This document shows, in pieces, positions 12,828-21,475 of a stretch of 32,624 nucleotides of DNA. Within the stretch, counting starts at the first letter, position 1; the number at the start of each line of letters is the position of its first letter. A model generated the notes under the pieces. That model had not been told where the DNA came from. It saw nothing but the letters and a program-made list of their open reading frames with translations, and did not search any database. The stretch is from NCBI RefSeq assembly GCF_002435945.1, contig NZ_DIXC01000005.1, positions 1-32,624 on the forward strand. Direction: 5' to 3'. This DNA is from Mesotoga sp. UBA6090. Lineage in GTDB: Bacteria; Thermotogota; Thermotogae; Petrotogales; Kosmotogaceae. A program made the position numbers and the translations under genes.

Positions 12828-13573
12828 GGGGTGTTATTCTAGCCGGCGGCAAGGGAACGAGGCTTTATCCGTTAACGAAGTCCTTGAATAAACATCTGCT
12901 TCCTGTAGGACCAGAGCCTATGATCTACAACCCTATTCACAATATGCAGGCTGCCGGTATTAAAGATGTTCTTATTGTCACCAGCACCGAACACATGGGG
13001 GATATGGTAAACCTTCTGGGAAGCGGTTCCGATTTTGGTCTGAGGTTTGCGTATAAAGTCCAGGATGAGGCGAACGGTATTGCAGACGCACTGAGACTTG
13101 CAAGAGAATTCGCAGGAGACGAGAATATTCTTGTCGTACTCGGTGACAATGTATTTGAGAAGCCTGTCGATTACTTTGTCAGGAATTATGAGAATGCGCA
13201 GAATGGAAGGGGAGCCAGAGTCTTGCTTGTCAAAGTCTCAGATCCGCAGAGATTCGGTGTTGCTGCGCTTGACGAACATAAGGTAGTGGAGATACAGGAA
13301 AAACCAGAGAACCCGAAGAGCGATTATGCCGTTGTAGGAGCTTACATCTATGACAAAAGCGTTTTCGATGTGATAGACCATATAAAGCCTTCTGCAAGAG
13401 GTGAGTTTGAGATAACCAGCGTCAACAACAGGTATATCGAGTTGGGTGAACTAGAGTACGATTTCGTTCAGGGCAGATGGATGGACACAGGCACTTTCGA
13501 ATCCTACTATGTTGCCAACAAGATCATGTACGAGCATTACTTCAAGAAGATGGGAATTGAAAAACCCGAATGA
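12824..13573 (+). CDS. rmlA: Glucose-1-phosphate thymidylyltransferase (RmlA-type, short form)
   Basis: 249 aa. The nucleotide-binding signature LAGGKGTRLYPLTKSLNKHL continues into LPV; VVLGDNVFE carries the metal aspartate, followed by IQEKPENPKSDYAVVG and WMDTGTFESY. It makes dTDP-glucose from glucose-1-phosphate and dTTP, the substrate of RmlB. It is about 40 residues shorter than enterobacterial RmlA and lacks the C-terminal allosteric extension, as in several archaeal and thermophile enzymes. It is joined to both neighbours by ATGA overlaps. Confidence 0.85.
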   Translation: MRGVILAGGKGTRLYPLTKSLNKHLLPVGPEPMIYNPIHNMQAAGIKDVLIVTSTEHMGDMVNLLGSGSDFGLRFAYKVQDEANGIADALRLAREFAGDENILVVLGDNVFEKPVDYFVRNYENAQNGRGARVLLVKVSDPQRFGVAALDEHKVVEIQEKPENPKSDYAVVGAYIYDKSVFDVIDHIKPSARGEFEITSVNNRYIELGELEYDFVQGRWMDTGTFESYYVANKIMYEHYFKKMGIEKPE

Positions 13574-15000
13574 GCCGAGCAAGACTCTTCATAGAAAACT
13601 TCCTAGTATATGGTATGACAGGAATTATTGGGAAAGCCATTCCTGTCGTGATGGTTCCCATAGTAACGAGACTCATACCAGATACTGCGATTTATGGAGT
13701 TTCTGATCTCCTGCATGTCTTAGTTTCTTTTGGTTCTGCTTTTGCAGTGCTTGGAATGTATGACGCAATGTTCAGGGTGTTCTTCGACGATGATACGCAC
13801 GACCACAGACTTGCGGTTTGCTCCAGCGCTCTTTCAGTCGTAGCAATCAGCTCGATAATCACCGGCGCTGTGGTAATTATCTTCAGTAAGAGCTTCTCGA
13901 ATCTACTTTTCACAACAGACGAGTATTATATTTGGGTAATACTGATGGGAGTCCAGATAACACTTGGAGCTCTGGATAGCGTCATCGCTGCCCCAACTAG
14001 AATGCAGAACAAGAGGAGAGTTTACGTAGTGTTAAGCGTTGTCACCCCACTTGTAAGTTACGGAATAAGCATCCCTCTAATCGTCTTCGTTGACCCTTTG
14101 TTCGGGCTTATCATGGGTGGATTTGCTTCGGTTGTGTCAAAGCTCTTCATATTCTGGCTGCTGAACGGGAAATGGTTTCGTTTCAGGTTCGCAAATAGAG
14201 CCCTCGCCCTTGAGATGCTCAAGATAGGCTTACCATTGATGCCTACTTTCCTTATCTACTGGATCTTCAATTCTTTCGATAGGGTTATGATTTCTAATAT
14301 ACTGGGAACATCTCAAAATGGAATCTATGCAGTCGGCGCAAAAGTAGCAAGTGTAAGTCAGTTAATATCTGCCGGATTCTCAGGAGGATGGGCTTATTTT
14401 ACTTTCTCCACTATGAAGGACAAGGACCATTCGTCAATGATTTCAAAGATTTATGAGTATCTTGGAGTTATATCATTTGCAATTACCATCGCCATCATAC
14501 CATTTTTCCCGATACTCTTCCGGCTTTTTTTTGCTGGGGATTACGTTCTTGGATATCAGGTTGCCCCGTATCTCTTTCTTTCTCCCCTGCTGCTAATGCT
14601 CTTTCAGACTTCCGGTAGTCAGCTTCTGGTTATCAAGAGGAGCTACTGGGTAACAATCTCTCTAGTAATTGGGGCTGGGCTTAACGTCTTACTCAACTAT
14701 CTTTTGATACCTGTTCTAGGGATCGAAGGGGCTTCAATTGCAACTCTTATCGGTTACTCAAGCTCAGTTGTCATAATGGCAGTTATTACTACAAAGATGA
14801 ATCTACTGAAGATCCAAAGAAGATTTGTCGTTTCGGCATCGATTACAGCCTTGTTCTTTGTTTTGTCCAAATTGCTCTTGAATAAAACACTTCTTCCGTG
14901 GCTTGTTGTTTCTCTTCTCAGCATGGGGTTAATACTCTTTCTTTACAGAGAAGAGATGCAAGGGCTGATAGGAAGAGCGAAGAGAGGTAGATCTCCATGA
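13570..15000 (+). CDS. wzx: Polysaccharide flippase (Wzx/MATE-like)
   Basis: 476 aa, mostly hydrophobic, with about 12-14 membrane segments (for example LLHVLVSFGSAFAVLGMYDA; LSVVAISSIITGAVVIIF; LLPWLVVSLLSMGLILFLY). The layout is that of the oligosaccharide flippase (Polysacc_synt) family. It would move the undecaprenyl-linked glycan across the inner membrane. The first residues (FLVYGMTGIIGKAIPVVMVP) are the typical Wzx start. It overlaps RmlA and RmlB by 4 bp each. No Wzy polymerase or glycosyltransferase lies in the visible operon, so those functions must be encoded elsewhere. Confidence 0.8.
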   Translation: MSRARLFIENFLVYGMTGIIGKAIPVVMVPIVTRLIPDTAIYGVSDLLHVLVSFGSAFAVLGMYDAMFRVFFDDDTHDHRLAVCSSALSVVAISSIITGAVVIIFSKSFSNLLFTTDEYYIWVILMGVQITLGALDSVIAAPTRMQNKRRVYVVLSVVTPLVSYGISIPLIVFVDPLFGLIMGGFASVVSKLFIFWLLNGKWFRFRFANRALALEMLKIGLPLMPTFLIYWIFNSFDRVMISNILGTSQNGIYAVGAKVASVSQLISAGFSGGWAYFTFSTMKDKDHSSMISKIYEYLGVISFAITIAIIPFFPILFRLFFAGDYVLGYQVAPYLFLSPLLLMLFQTSGSQLLVIKRSYWVTISLVIGAGLNVLLNYLLIPVLGIEGASIATLIGYSSSVVIMAVITTKMNLLKIQRRFVVSASITALFFVLSKLLLNKTLLPWLVVSLLSMGLILFLYREEMQGLIGRAKRGRSP

Positions 15001-16199
15001 AAAGATTGCTAGTAACAGGCGGAGCAGGCTTCATCGGCAGTAACTTTGTAAACCATATTCTTGAAAGAAAAGAAGAGCTGCAGATAATAGTTCTGGATTC
15101 CCTCACATATGCCGGGAATCTCGCAAATCTATCCAGTCACCTTAATGACAGTAATATCATCGTTCCTGAGAGCCACGAGAGACTGGAACTTATAAAGTAT
15201 GATCTTTTTGGTAATAGCGGTGTTTTATCAGATGCTTCGAAAGACCTCGAGAGACTGAAGTTCAAACTCAATACCTTTGCGCATAACCAGACACCGGTCA
15301 ATGAATTAAACCGCTTCTTAGAAGACACCTTAGCAAGAAACCGGCTTGAACTGGTTGTGGGAAGTGTTGAGGACAAGAATATCGTTGAACAGCTCATGCC
15401 TTTGTGCGATACGGTGGTGAATTTCGCGGCCGAAACCCATGTAGATAGATCGATACTCAACCCAGATCAATTTATAAAGACCGATGTGTATGGAACTTAC
15501 GTTCTGCTTGAAGCCTCAAGAAATAACCCAGATCTGAAGAGGTTCTTGCACGTCTCTACCGATGAAGTATATGGGGTGGCCTCCGAACATAGCTTCTCGG
15601 AGAAAGACCCCATAAATCCTAGAAACCCATATTCGGCAAGCAAGGCTGCAGCTGATAGGCTCGTTTACGCATATAACCAGACTTATGGTTTACCTGTTAA
15701 CATAGTGAGGCCATCGAACAACTTCGGACCGAACCAATACCCGGAGAAACTTATACCCGTAATGATAATTAAAGCTTTGAGAGGTGAAAAGCTACCGGTT
15801 TACGGAGATGGAAAACAGGTCAGAGATTGGTTGTTCGTGAAAGATACGGCCAGAGCGATAGAGACTGTTCTGGAAAAGGCTCCCGCAGGAGAGGTCTACA
15901 ATATTGCCGGGAGAAACGAGAGAGAGAACATATTCATGGTAAACACAATCCTCCAAAGACTGGGTAAGAGTACGGAACTGATAAACTATGTAAAGGACAG
16001 ACCAGGTCATGACGTAAGGTATTCTCTTGATGACAATAAACTGAGAAAAGAGCTTGGCTACTCTCCTGAGAAAGATTTTGAGAGCAATCTGAAAGAAACT
16101 ATAGATTGGTATCTCAACAACCAGGAATGGTGGCAGAAGATCCTTGACCACGACAAAGAGTACAGGGAGTTTATGAGTAGATGGTATAAGGAGAGATAA
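14997..16199 (+). CDS. rmlB: dTDP-glucose 4,6-dehydratase with internal insertion
   Basis: 400 aa, against about 320-360 for usual RmlB. The NAD site is TGGAGFIGSNF (residues 7-17); the catalytic T188-D189-E190 and Y212-x3-K216 (YSASK) are present, as are HVSTDEVYG and RPSNNFGPNQYPEKLIP. It converts dTDP-glucose to dTDP-4-keto-6-deoxyglucose. Between SLTYAGNLANL and GSVEDKN, where other RmlB proteins have a turn of about 15 residues, there are roughly 60 extra residues (about 55-118), helical and charged. No repeat words are seen in that insertion. The start overlaps the flippase by ATGA. Confidence 0.85.
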   Translation: MKRLLVTGGAGFIGSNFVNHILERKEELQIIVLDSLTYAGNLANLSSHLNDSNIIVPESHERLELIKYDLFGNSGVLSDASKDLERLKFKLNTFAHNQTPVNELNRFLEDTLARNRLELVVGSVEDKNIVEQLMPLCDTVVNFAAETHVDRSILNPDQFIKTDVYGTYVLLEASRNNPDLKRFLHVSTDEVYGVASEHSFSEKDPINPRNPYSASKAAADRLVYAYNQTYGLPVNIVRPSNNFGPNQYPEKLIPVMIIKALRGEKLPVYGDGKQVRDWLFVKDTARAIETVLEKAPAGEVYNIAGRNERENIFMVNTILQRLGKSTELINYVKDRPGHDVRYSLDDNKLRKELGYSPEKDFESNLKETIDWYLNNQEWWQKILDHDKEYREFMSRWYKER

Positions 16200-16203
16200 A
16201 ACC

Positions 16204-16821
16204 TTGTCAAAGCTGATGAAAGCTATCAGAAATCCTAGGCTTGCTCTAAAAGTACTACAAAACAGAATCAGAAGTGCACTTAATAAAACTAAAGCGAAGA
16301 GATCTGCCAGAAGAAGTGGTGCAAGGCTTGATTTAGGCGAACGTATTAGCTTTTATCAGAAAACACTGTTTACGGGGAAAGGGAGCATTAAAGTCGGTTC
16401 AAGTACATCATTCGGAGTCGATGTCGGCGGAAAGTATTTTCACAACTATTGCGAAATACAAGCACGCTTCAAAGAGGCGGAAATAACGATCGGTGAAAAT
16501 GTCGCTTCAAACAACGGATTACTGATTATCTGTGCCGAAAGAATCGAAGTTGGAAGTGATAGCCTCATTGGAAAAGACGTTCAGATGATTGATTTTGATG
16601 CACATGGTTTAGCCCCTTCTGAAAGGAGAAACTCAGTCGGAAAGGTAAAGCCAATAGTTATTGGTAGAAACGTGTGGATTGGAAATAATGTAATAATACT
16701 AAAGGGAACTGAAATTGGTGACAATTCCGTCATTGGTGCCGGTGCAGTTGTGGCCGGAGGCAAGTTCCCATCAAACGTGGTAATAGCAGGCAATCCTGCG
16801 AGGATTGTTGAAGAGATTTGA
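16204..16821 (+). CDS. Hexapeptide-repeat acyltransferase (WbbJ/FdtC-like)
   Basis: 205 aa from TTG 16204, about 9 nt after AAGGAGAG (ATG 16216 is the alternative). The N-terminal 40 residues are basic and amphipathic, possibly membrane-associating. The rest is a left-handed beta helix: ITIGENVASNNGLLII, IEVGSDSLIGKDVQMIDFDA, H and VWIGNNVIILKGTEIGDNSV, IGAGAVVAGG, ending NPARIVEEI. The DFDAHG segment contains the usual catalytic histidine. Next to FdtA/FdtB it could N-acetylate the 3-amino sugar (the FdtC role), but the sequence is nearer to general glycan O-acetyltransferases. Specificity is not determinable. Confidence 0.7.
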   Translation: MSKLMKAIRNPRLALKVLQNRIRSALNKTKAKRSARRSGARLDLGERISFYQKTLFTGKGSIKVGSSTSFGVDVGGKYFHNYCEIQARFKEAEITIGENVASNNGLLIICAERIEVGSDSLIGKDVQMIDFDAHGLAPSERRNSVGKVKPIVIGRNVWIGNNVIILKGTEIGDNSVIGAGAVVAGGKFPSNVVIAGNPARIVEEI

Positions 16822-16909
16822 AACATCAGCGCCACCGGAACTTATTTGTTGATTTGTAGCTAGTACTTTCAAACAGAAAACATGATTCAATAAGGGAGGT
16901 AGTCTTGAA

Positions 16910-17965
16910 ATGTACAGAATCCTGGTTGGAGGGGCAGGGGGAACTCCTGCAAATAACTATATAAAGTGCTTGAAGAAGGTTGGAGGTTTCTATGTTATTG
17001 GTACTACTAGTAATAAATACGACGTATTCAAGTCACTAGCAGATGAAAGCTATTATCTTCCTCCAGCAAGAGACAATAGCTATTTCGAGGCTTTTCAAGA
17101 GATTCTCGATAAGACTAAACCAGATTTTGCTTATCCAAGTCACGATTTTGAGGTCCAGACTCTCTCCGATAATCGTAATAGGCTTGATGATTTGGGTATA
17201 AGGTATTTGTGGCCTTCCCAAAAGACTGTGAACTCATGCGTTGACAAAGGGAGATCTGCTGCTATTTGGCAAGCAGCAGGAATCAAAGTACCCAATACTA
17301 TTCTAGTTAGCGATTATGAAGATCTGGAGAAAGCTTTCGGAGATTTCGGAGGCAATGTTTGGTTAAGAGCAAGAGAAGGCGGAGGAGGATACGGAGCACT
17401 TCCAACCAACAATATTTCTTTTGCAGAAGCTTGGATTAATCAGTTCAATGGGTGGGGCAAATTCACTGCCGCAGAGCTTCTTACTCCTGACAGTATCACA
17501 TGGTCATCAATATGGCTCAATGGGGAGCTTCTTGTTGCTCAGACAAGAAAGAGACTGTTTTGGGCATTCGCAAATCGAACTTTGTCAGGTGTTACTGGTA
17601 TCACAGGCGCCGCAGTGACTTGTGATGATTCCATAGTAGATGATATTGCTCTCAAAGCGATACTTTCAATAGATGATAGACCTAATGGTATTTTTTCAGT
17701 TGATATGACCTACGACAATGAAGGAATCCCTAATCCTACGGAGATAAACATTGGTAGGTTTTTCACCACCATTGATTTTTTTGAAAGAATGGGTCTGAAT
17801 ATGCCGTATATTTTCACTATGACAGGACTGGGGAAACTGGATACAAGTATGTTGCCGCGAAAAAAGGTGAATCCGCTAACACCTGGAAAATGCTGGCTAA
17901 GAGGAATGGATTTGGAACCAGTGCTAGTTGATCTCGATAGAATTGACCTAGTGGAAAGACGGTGA
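16910..17965 (+). CDS. ATP-grasp ligase of a surface-glycan locus
   Basis: 351 aa; GGGAGG precedes ATG 16910. It has an N-terminal pre-ATP-grasp fold (MYRILVGGAGGTPANNYIKC), an ATP-binding loop REGGGGYGA (about residues 155-163) and the metal-binding E-x-N-x-x-R segment PTEINIGR (about 276-283), as in CarB-like carboxylate-amine ligases. Such enzymes in polysaccharide loci join an amino acid or other amine to a carboxylate sugar or lipid; the substrate is unknown here. It forms a tight trio with the epimerase (4-nt gap) and the HAD protein. The trio is visibly more AT-rich than the fdtA-rmlB genes, suggesting separate acquisition. Confidence 0.7.
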   Translation: MYRILVGGAGGTPANNYIKCLKKVGGFYVIGTTSNKYDVFKSLADESYYLPPARDNSYFEAFQEILDKTKPDFAYPSHDFEVQTLSDNRNRLDDLGIRYLWPSQKTVNSCVDKGRSAAIWQAAGIKVPNTILVSDYEDLEKAFGDFGGNVWLRAREGGGGYGALPTNNISFAEAWINQFNGWGKFTAAELLTPDSITWSSIWLNGELLVAQTRKRLFWAFANRTLSGVTGITGAAVTCDDSIVDDIALKAILSIDDRPNGIFSVDMTYDNEGIPNPTEINIGRFFTTIDFFERMGLNMPYIFTMTGLGKLDTSMLPRKKVNPLTPGKCWLRGMDLEPVLVDLDRIDLVERR

Positions 17966-17969
17966 AGAC

Positions 17970-18845
17970 ATGATAATTGGGATAACAGGTTATTCTGGAT
18001 TTGTTGGCTCAAGAATACTCAGACTACTTATCAATGATCAATCAATAGATGAGATCTATCTCATAGGTAGACAACCGATTCTGGATTGTACTTCATCAAA
18101 GCTTAAACATTTTCGCTTTGATCTTGTTACTTCATCTGAGTCTTTTGATAGGCGACTAGATGTTCTAATTCACTCGGCAGGAAGAATAAGAAAAACCCAT
18201 AATGATGCTACTCCGGACAAAGACTACTTCGATACAAATGTTTATGGCACTTTCAATTTGATCAACCATGTAAAGACCAATAGACTAATTTATGTTAGTA
18301 CGGTTGATGTTTATGGAGAAAACTCTTTTGAAAGACGTATTGATGAAAACCGTTGCTCAAAACCTCAAGGAGTCTATTCAGCAACAAAATACCTTGGGGA
18401 GGAAGTGTGTAGAATAGCTTATGCAGAAGAAAATCTTTTAGTAGCTAGATTAGGCAATGTATATGGTCCTGGAGATCGTTCGGAAAAACTCATCCAAACC
18501 GCAATTAAGAGGATTAAATCTGGACAGAAAATCAAAATGTACGGAGATGGCTCATACACTCGCGACTACATATTTGTAGAGGATGTTGCTTCCTTGGTGG
18601 TAAAACTATCTGTTGGTGAGGCCACTGGGATTGTGAACGTTGTTTCAGGAAGTGATCACTCAATATCAGAAACACTTGCTATGATTTGTTCGAGACTTGG
18701 CGTCAATTTTGATGAGGTTGTGGAAACTTTAGATGTCGAGAATCCTCCAAAATCAATAAGATTTAACAACCAATGTCTGAAGAGGTTTGTAAAATCATTT
18801 CAATTCACTGAACTATCAAAAGGGCTTGTCCAGACAATTGATTAG
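17970..18845 (+). CDS. NAD-dependent epimerase/dehydratase
   Basis: 291 aa, extended SDR. NAD loop ITGYSGFVGS (residues 5-14), catalytic S110-T111 in YVSTVDVYGE, Y136-x3-K140 in VYSATKYLGEE, and GNVYGPGDRS plus GDGSYTRDYIFVEDVA, all typical of nucleotide-sugar 4-epimerases and reductases. The exact reaction cannot be given. Its start lies 4 nt after the ATP-grasp gene and its end overlaps the HAD gene by 20 nt. Low GC and many ATA/AAT codons compared with fdtA-rmlB. Confidence 0.8.
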   Translation: MIIGITGYSGFVGSRILRLLINDQSIDEIYLIGRQPILDCTSSKLKHFRFDLVTSSESFDRRLDVLIHSAGRIRKTHNDATPDKDYFDTNVYGTFNLINHVKTNRLIYVSTVDVYGENSFERRIDENRCSKPQGVYSATKYLGEEVCRIAYAEENLLVARLGNVYGPGDRSEKLIQTAIKRIKSGQKIKMYGDGSYTRDYIFVEDVASLVVKLSVGEATGIVNVVSGSDHSISETLAMICSRLGVNFDEVVETLDVENPPKSIRFNNQCLKRFVKSFQFTELSKGLVQTID

Positions 18846-19476
18846 CCTTTTCTTGGATTTCGATGGTACAATAAACGACTCTTCCTTGAGGGCGTATGAA
18901 TCATACTCCATGGCTACCAAAAGACTTGGTGGAATTCCTATTGATTACCAGGGTTTTCTTCTGAATAAGCGAAACGGGATTGAAAAATCTGCTCTGCTTT
19001 TTCGAAGCGGAATAGAAGTCTCTGCAGTCGATATGTTTGATAATTATGTTCTGTCCTTCATAGAAATGGAATCCTGCTTATTACTGGACAGGCTTTATGG
19101 TTGGTCATTAGAGCTTCTTAGTGCTTTTTCAGAATTAGAACTGAAATTATTCTTACTTACTTCGCGCCGGAGATCTGATCTACTACAAAGACAAATTGAC
19201 AATTATTTCATAAGGGAGTATTTCTCAGAGATTTTTGTTGAAAGTGACAAGGCTGCTTTTTTGAATTCTCAGGATCTCGAATCTACATGTATTATTGTAG
19301 GCGATACCGAAGCAGAAATAGTTGCTGCAAGACGAGCACGCATTTCATGTGTCTCCGTATCCTGGGGGATGAGATCACGCAGTTTTCTTTCGGCTCTCAA
19401 TCCAGAGTATCTTGTAGATGATTTCAAGGATCTTCTCGAGATAATTGGTAAAAAAGCAATTCGCAAAGAACAGTGA
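18826..19476 (+). CDS. HAD-family hydrolase
   Basis: 216 aa from TTG 18826, overlapping the epimerase gene (TTG 18838 is the other option). The four HAD motifs are present: LDFDGTIND (nucleophile D11, acid D13), LLTSRR, a lysine in ESDKAAFLN, and IIVGDTEAEIVAARRA. The cap between motifs I and II is of the small helical C1 type. It probably dephosphorylates a sugar phosphate or related intermediate in the pathway of its two upstream neighbours. Last gene of the polysaccharide operon. Confidence 0.75.
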   Translation: MSRQLISLFLDFDGTINDSSLRAYESYSMATKRLGGIPIDYQGFLLNKRNGIEKSALLFRSGIEVSAVDMFDNYVLSFIEMESCLLLDRLYGWSLELLSAFSELELKLFLLTSRRRSDLLQRQIDNYFIREYFSEIFVESDKAAFLNSQDLESTCIIVGDTEAEIVAARRARISCVSVSWGMRSRSFLSALNPEYLVDDFKDLLEIIGKKAIRKEQ

Positions 19477-19680
19477 GTCATTCAGAGTTAGCTCTGGGGT
19501 TGCTTGCAGGATTCTCATTAGGTAGGCGAAGATAAGCAATTGTCACACTTGGTTTCAAAGTAACATGGCAACATGAGATTACTATATTGTGAGTTGTTAA
19601 GTATACTTGTGGGGGACCAGATCTGACTAGAAGTTTCCTAGAAGCGGGAGTTGAAAACACAGCACAAAAGGGGGATTGGT

Positions 19681-20790
19681 ATGGCTGGTTTTCAGAATCC
19701 TTTATATGACGATTTCTACAAGACAAGGATTCAAAATCGTGAAGAAGACATTAGAGGTCCGTATTTCCGGGATCAAACTGCGATTATCCACTGTATGGCT
19801 TTCAGAAGAATGAAGAAGAAAACGCAGGTTTTCTTCTCTCCTCAAAACGATCACGTATGCACTCGAATTGAGCATTCGCTGCATGTATCGACTATAGCCT
19901 CAGTAATTTGCAGAGCTTTGCGACTTGACGTAGAGATGGCGCAGGCGATCGCACTTGGACATGACATTGGCCATGCTCCATTTGGGCATGCGGGAGAGAA
20001 GAAACTTAGTGAACTGGCGTCCGGTTGTGGAGGCTTCTTCCATGAGATTCAAAGCCTTAGGGTATTGGATCGGATTGAAAACGATGGGAAAGGCCTCAAT
20101 CTAACTTATGCTGTCAGAGACGGGATCGTCTCGCACTGCGGTGAAGAAGATGATAGAAGCCTTGAACCGTGTTCATCTGTGAAAAATCTTGATGAGATTC
20201 AGAAGAAGAGTACGATTCCAACGCCATATGAAGGTTGCGTTGTTAGGTTTTCCGATAAGATCGCCTATCTTGGCCGTGATATTGAGGATGCAATTACTCC
20301 CGGGATAATTAAGATTGAGGATGTCCCTCAGAACATACGGGATGCACTCGGTAGTAAGAACGGAGAAATCATAAATGCCTTTGTTACTGATTTAGTGACG
20401 TGGTCGGAGAGAAACGGCCTAATTGGGTTGTCAGATCAGAAGGTCGCCCTGATAAAGGAGTTGAAGGACTTCAACTACAAAAAGATTTATAAACATCAGA
20501 AACTCCTCTCCTATATAGAGTACGTTGAGAAGATCATTGAAAATCTGTTTTACTACTATCTGCATCATGTTACTGAGTATCAGATGAACTTCAGTATGTA
20601 CAAAAATGCTTCTGATAAACCGGCGCAGCGAATTGGCGACTATATCGAAAGAAGGCAAAGTGCATATACGCTGGAGTCGTTCAATGCTACAAGAGTAGTT
20701 GTTGATTACATAGCAGGTATGACTGATGATTATGCTCTCAAAACATTCGAAGAAATCACATTGCCTAAGCCCATAGAGTTTGTGAGATGA
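19681..20790 (+). CDS. dgt: dGTPase-like HD-domain triphosphohydrolase
   Basis: 369 aa from ATG 19681, about 8 nt after AAGGGGG; an in-frame TTG at 19651 is less likely. HD-domain metal ligands: H65 in RIEHSLH, H94-D95 in ALGHDIGHAPFGH, and the aspartate in VRFSDKIAYLGRDIEDA. The FRRMKKKTQVF start is characteristic of dGTP triphosphohydrolases. Members remove triphosphate from dNTPs, some to deplete nucleotides during phage infection. It is short, like type 2 dGTPase-like proteins. It stands alone on its side of a 200-bp spacer and is followed by a decayed small gene, at the left edge of a defence-island-like region. Confidence 0.8.
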   Translation: MAGFQNPLYDDFYKTRIQNREEDIRGPYFRDQTAIIHCMAFRRMKKKTQVFFSPQNDHVCTRIEHSLHVSTIASVICRALRLDVEMAQAIALGHDIGHAPFGHAGEKKLSELASGCGGFFHEIQSLRVLDRIENDGKGLNLTYAVRDGIVSHCGEEDDRSLEPCSSVKNLDEIQKKSTIPTPYEGCVVRFSDKIAYLGRDIEDAITPGIIKIEDVPQNIRDALGSKNGEIINAFVTDLVTWSERNGLIGLSDQKVALIKELKDFNYKKIYKHQKLLSYIEYVEKIIENLFYYYLHHVTEYQMNFSMYKNASDKPAQRIGDYIERRQSAYTLESFNATRVVVDYIAGMTDDYALKTFEEITLPKPIEFVR

Positions 20791-20823
20791 GAACTAATTG
20801 ACTAGAAACCAAAGGAGGGGGAG

Positions 20824-21036
20824 ATGGAGAGGTATATCATTGATGATACCTTGATAAGTGATCACGCGGAAGGACTGAAACTAGGATTCATGAAAACAGT
20901 CAACGTAAATGACAATCTAACCTTTCCATGAGAAGTCACCTCTGCAATAAGCATGCTTAGGCAACTCAAAAAAGGAATAATTCTGTTAGATTGTGAACAC
21001 GTAAAATCACTTGACCTGAGAGAAACGGTTGGCTGA
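20824..21036 (+). pseudogene. Small gene broken by an in-frame TGA
   Basis: A very strong AAAGGAGGGGG precedes ATG 20824. The reading is MERYIIDDTLISDHAEGLKL, then TVNVNDNLTFP and a TGA (20929-20931). The same frame continues coherently (EVTSAISMLRQLKKGIILLD, CEHVKSLDL) to a second stop at 21034-21036. CGA to TGA would explain it. The segment LKKGIILLDCEHVKSLD faintly recalls STAS-like (DUF4325) proteins; this is a guess. Directly downstream of the dGTPase gene and probably once co-transcribed with it. Confidence 0.45.
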
Positions 21037-21475
21037 CTGTTAAGGAGTTAAGCTGTTCGAGATCTGCAGAAAGTGCAAACCAAGATGTGGAGTTAAGAGA
21101 AATCATTCTTTTCCGAACCGTTTGGTTACTGGAGTTTTTCGGGACAGACTCCATTATTAACATTACAGTAACGTTGCACTTCGTTCGAGAGCCAGAAGCT
21201 TTTGGTCCCATAGTAAGTCCGTTTTTGACACTACAGTAATTTACGCGGCGATTGTTATTCGCATAAGTCCATTGCCCTGAAAGCGTCATAGAGCCAGTGA
21301 AGATTGTGAGCGTAAGTTTTGTTTTATGTTGATAAAGTAGTAAAATACAAGCATTGTTAGGCAAACGTCGAATTTCGTTGTTCCTATGCACATTGCTCAG
21401 AAAGCGGTTGATTGTCTGGAGTTATGTGAGGGGTCAAAGATGGAATCTTCGGATTAAGAATACATGGAGGGTCAT
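20932..21475. other. Spacer: end of pseudogene plus a 180-bp dispersed repeat
   Basis: Besides the tail of the broken gene, bases 21131-21310 are a near-identical copy of 27228-27402. The 165 bp after it are AT-rich (GATAAAGTAGTAAAATAC) and probably hold the promoter of the membrane-protein gene; no clear -35 was identified. Confidence 0.6.
21131..21310. repeat. Dispersed 180-bp repeat, copy A
   Basis: Begins with GTTTTTCGGGACAGACTCC and ends GAGCCAGTGAAGATTGTGAG. It differs from copy B at only a handful of positions. On the minus strand it is open throughout and would read TLSGQWTYANNNRRVNYCSV; the differences between copies (Met/Ile, Leu/Val, Asn/His) are mild, so it may carry the 3' part of an old coding sequence. 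Confidence 0.8.

Noticed and set aside
20929..20931. TGA as selenocysteine codon
   Set aside because: No SECIS-like stem-loop was recognised directly downstream and the context is not a known selenoprotein; a nonsense mutation is simpler.
20966..21391. Minus-strand 141-codon frame
   Set aside because: It spans the end of the pseudogene, a dispersed repeat and AT-rich spacer; no ribosome binding site. Only the repeat part looks coding-derived.
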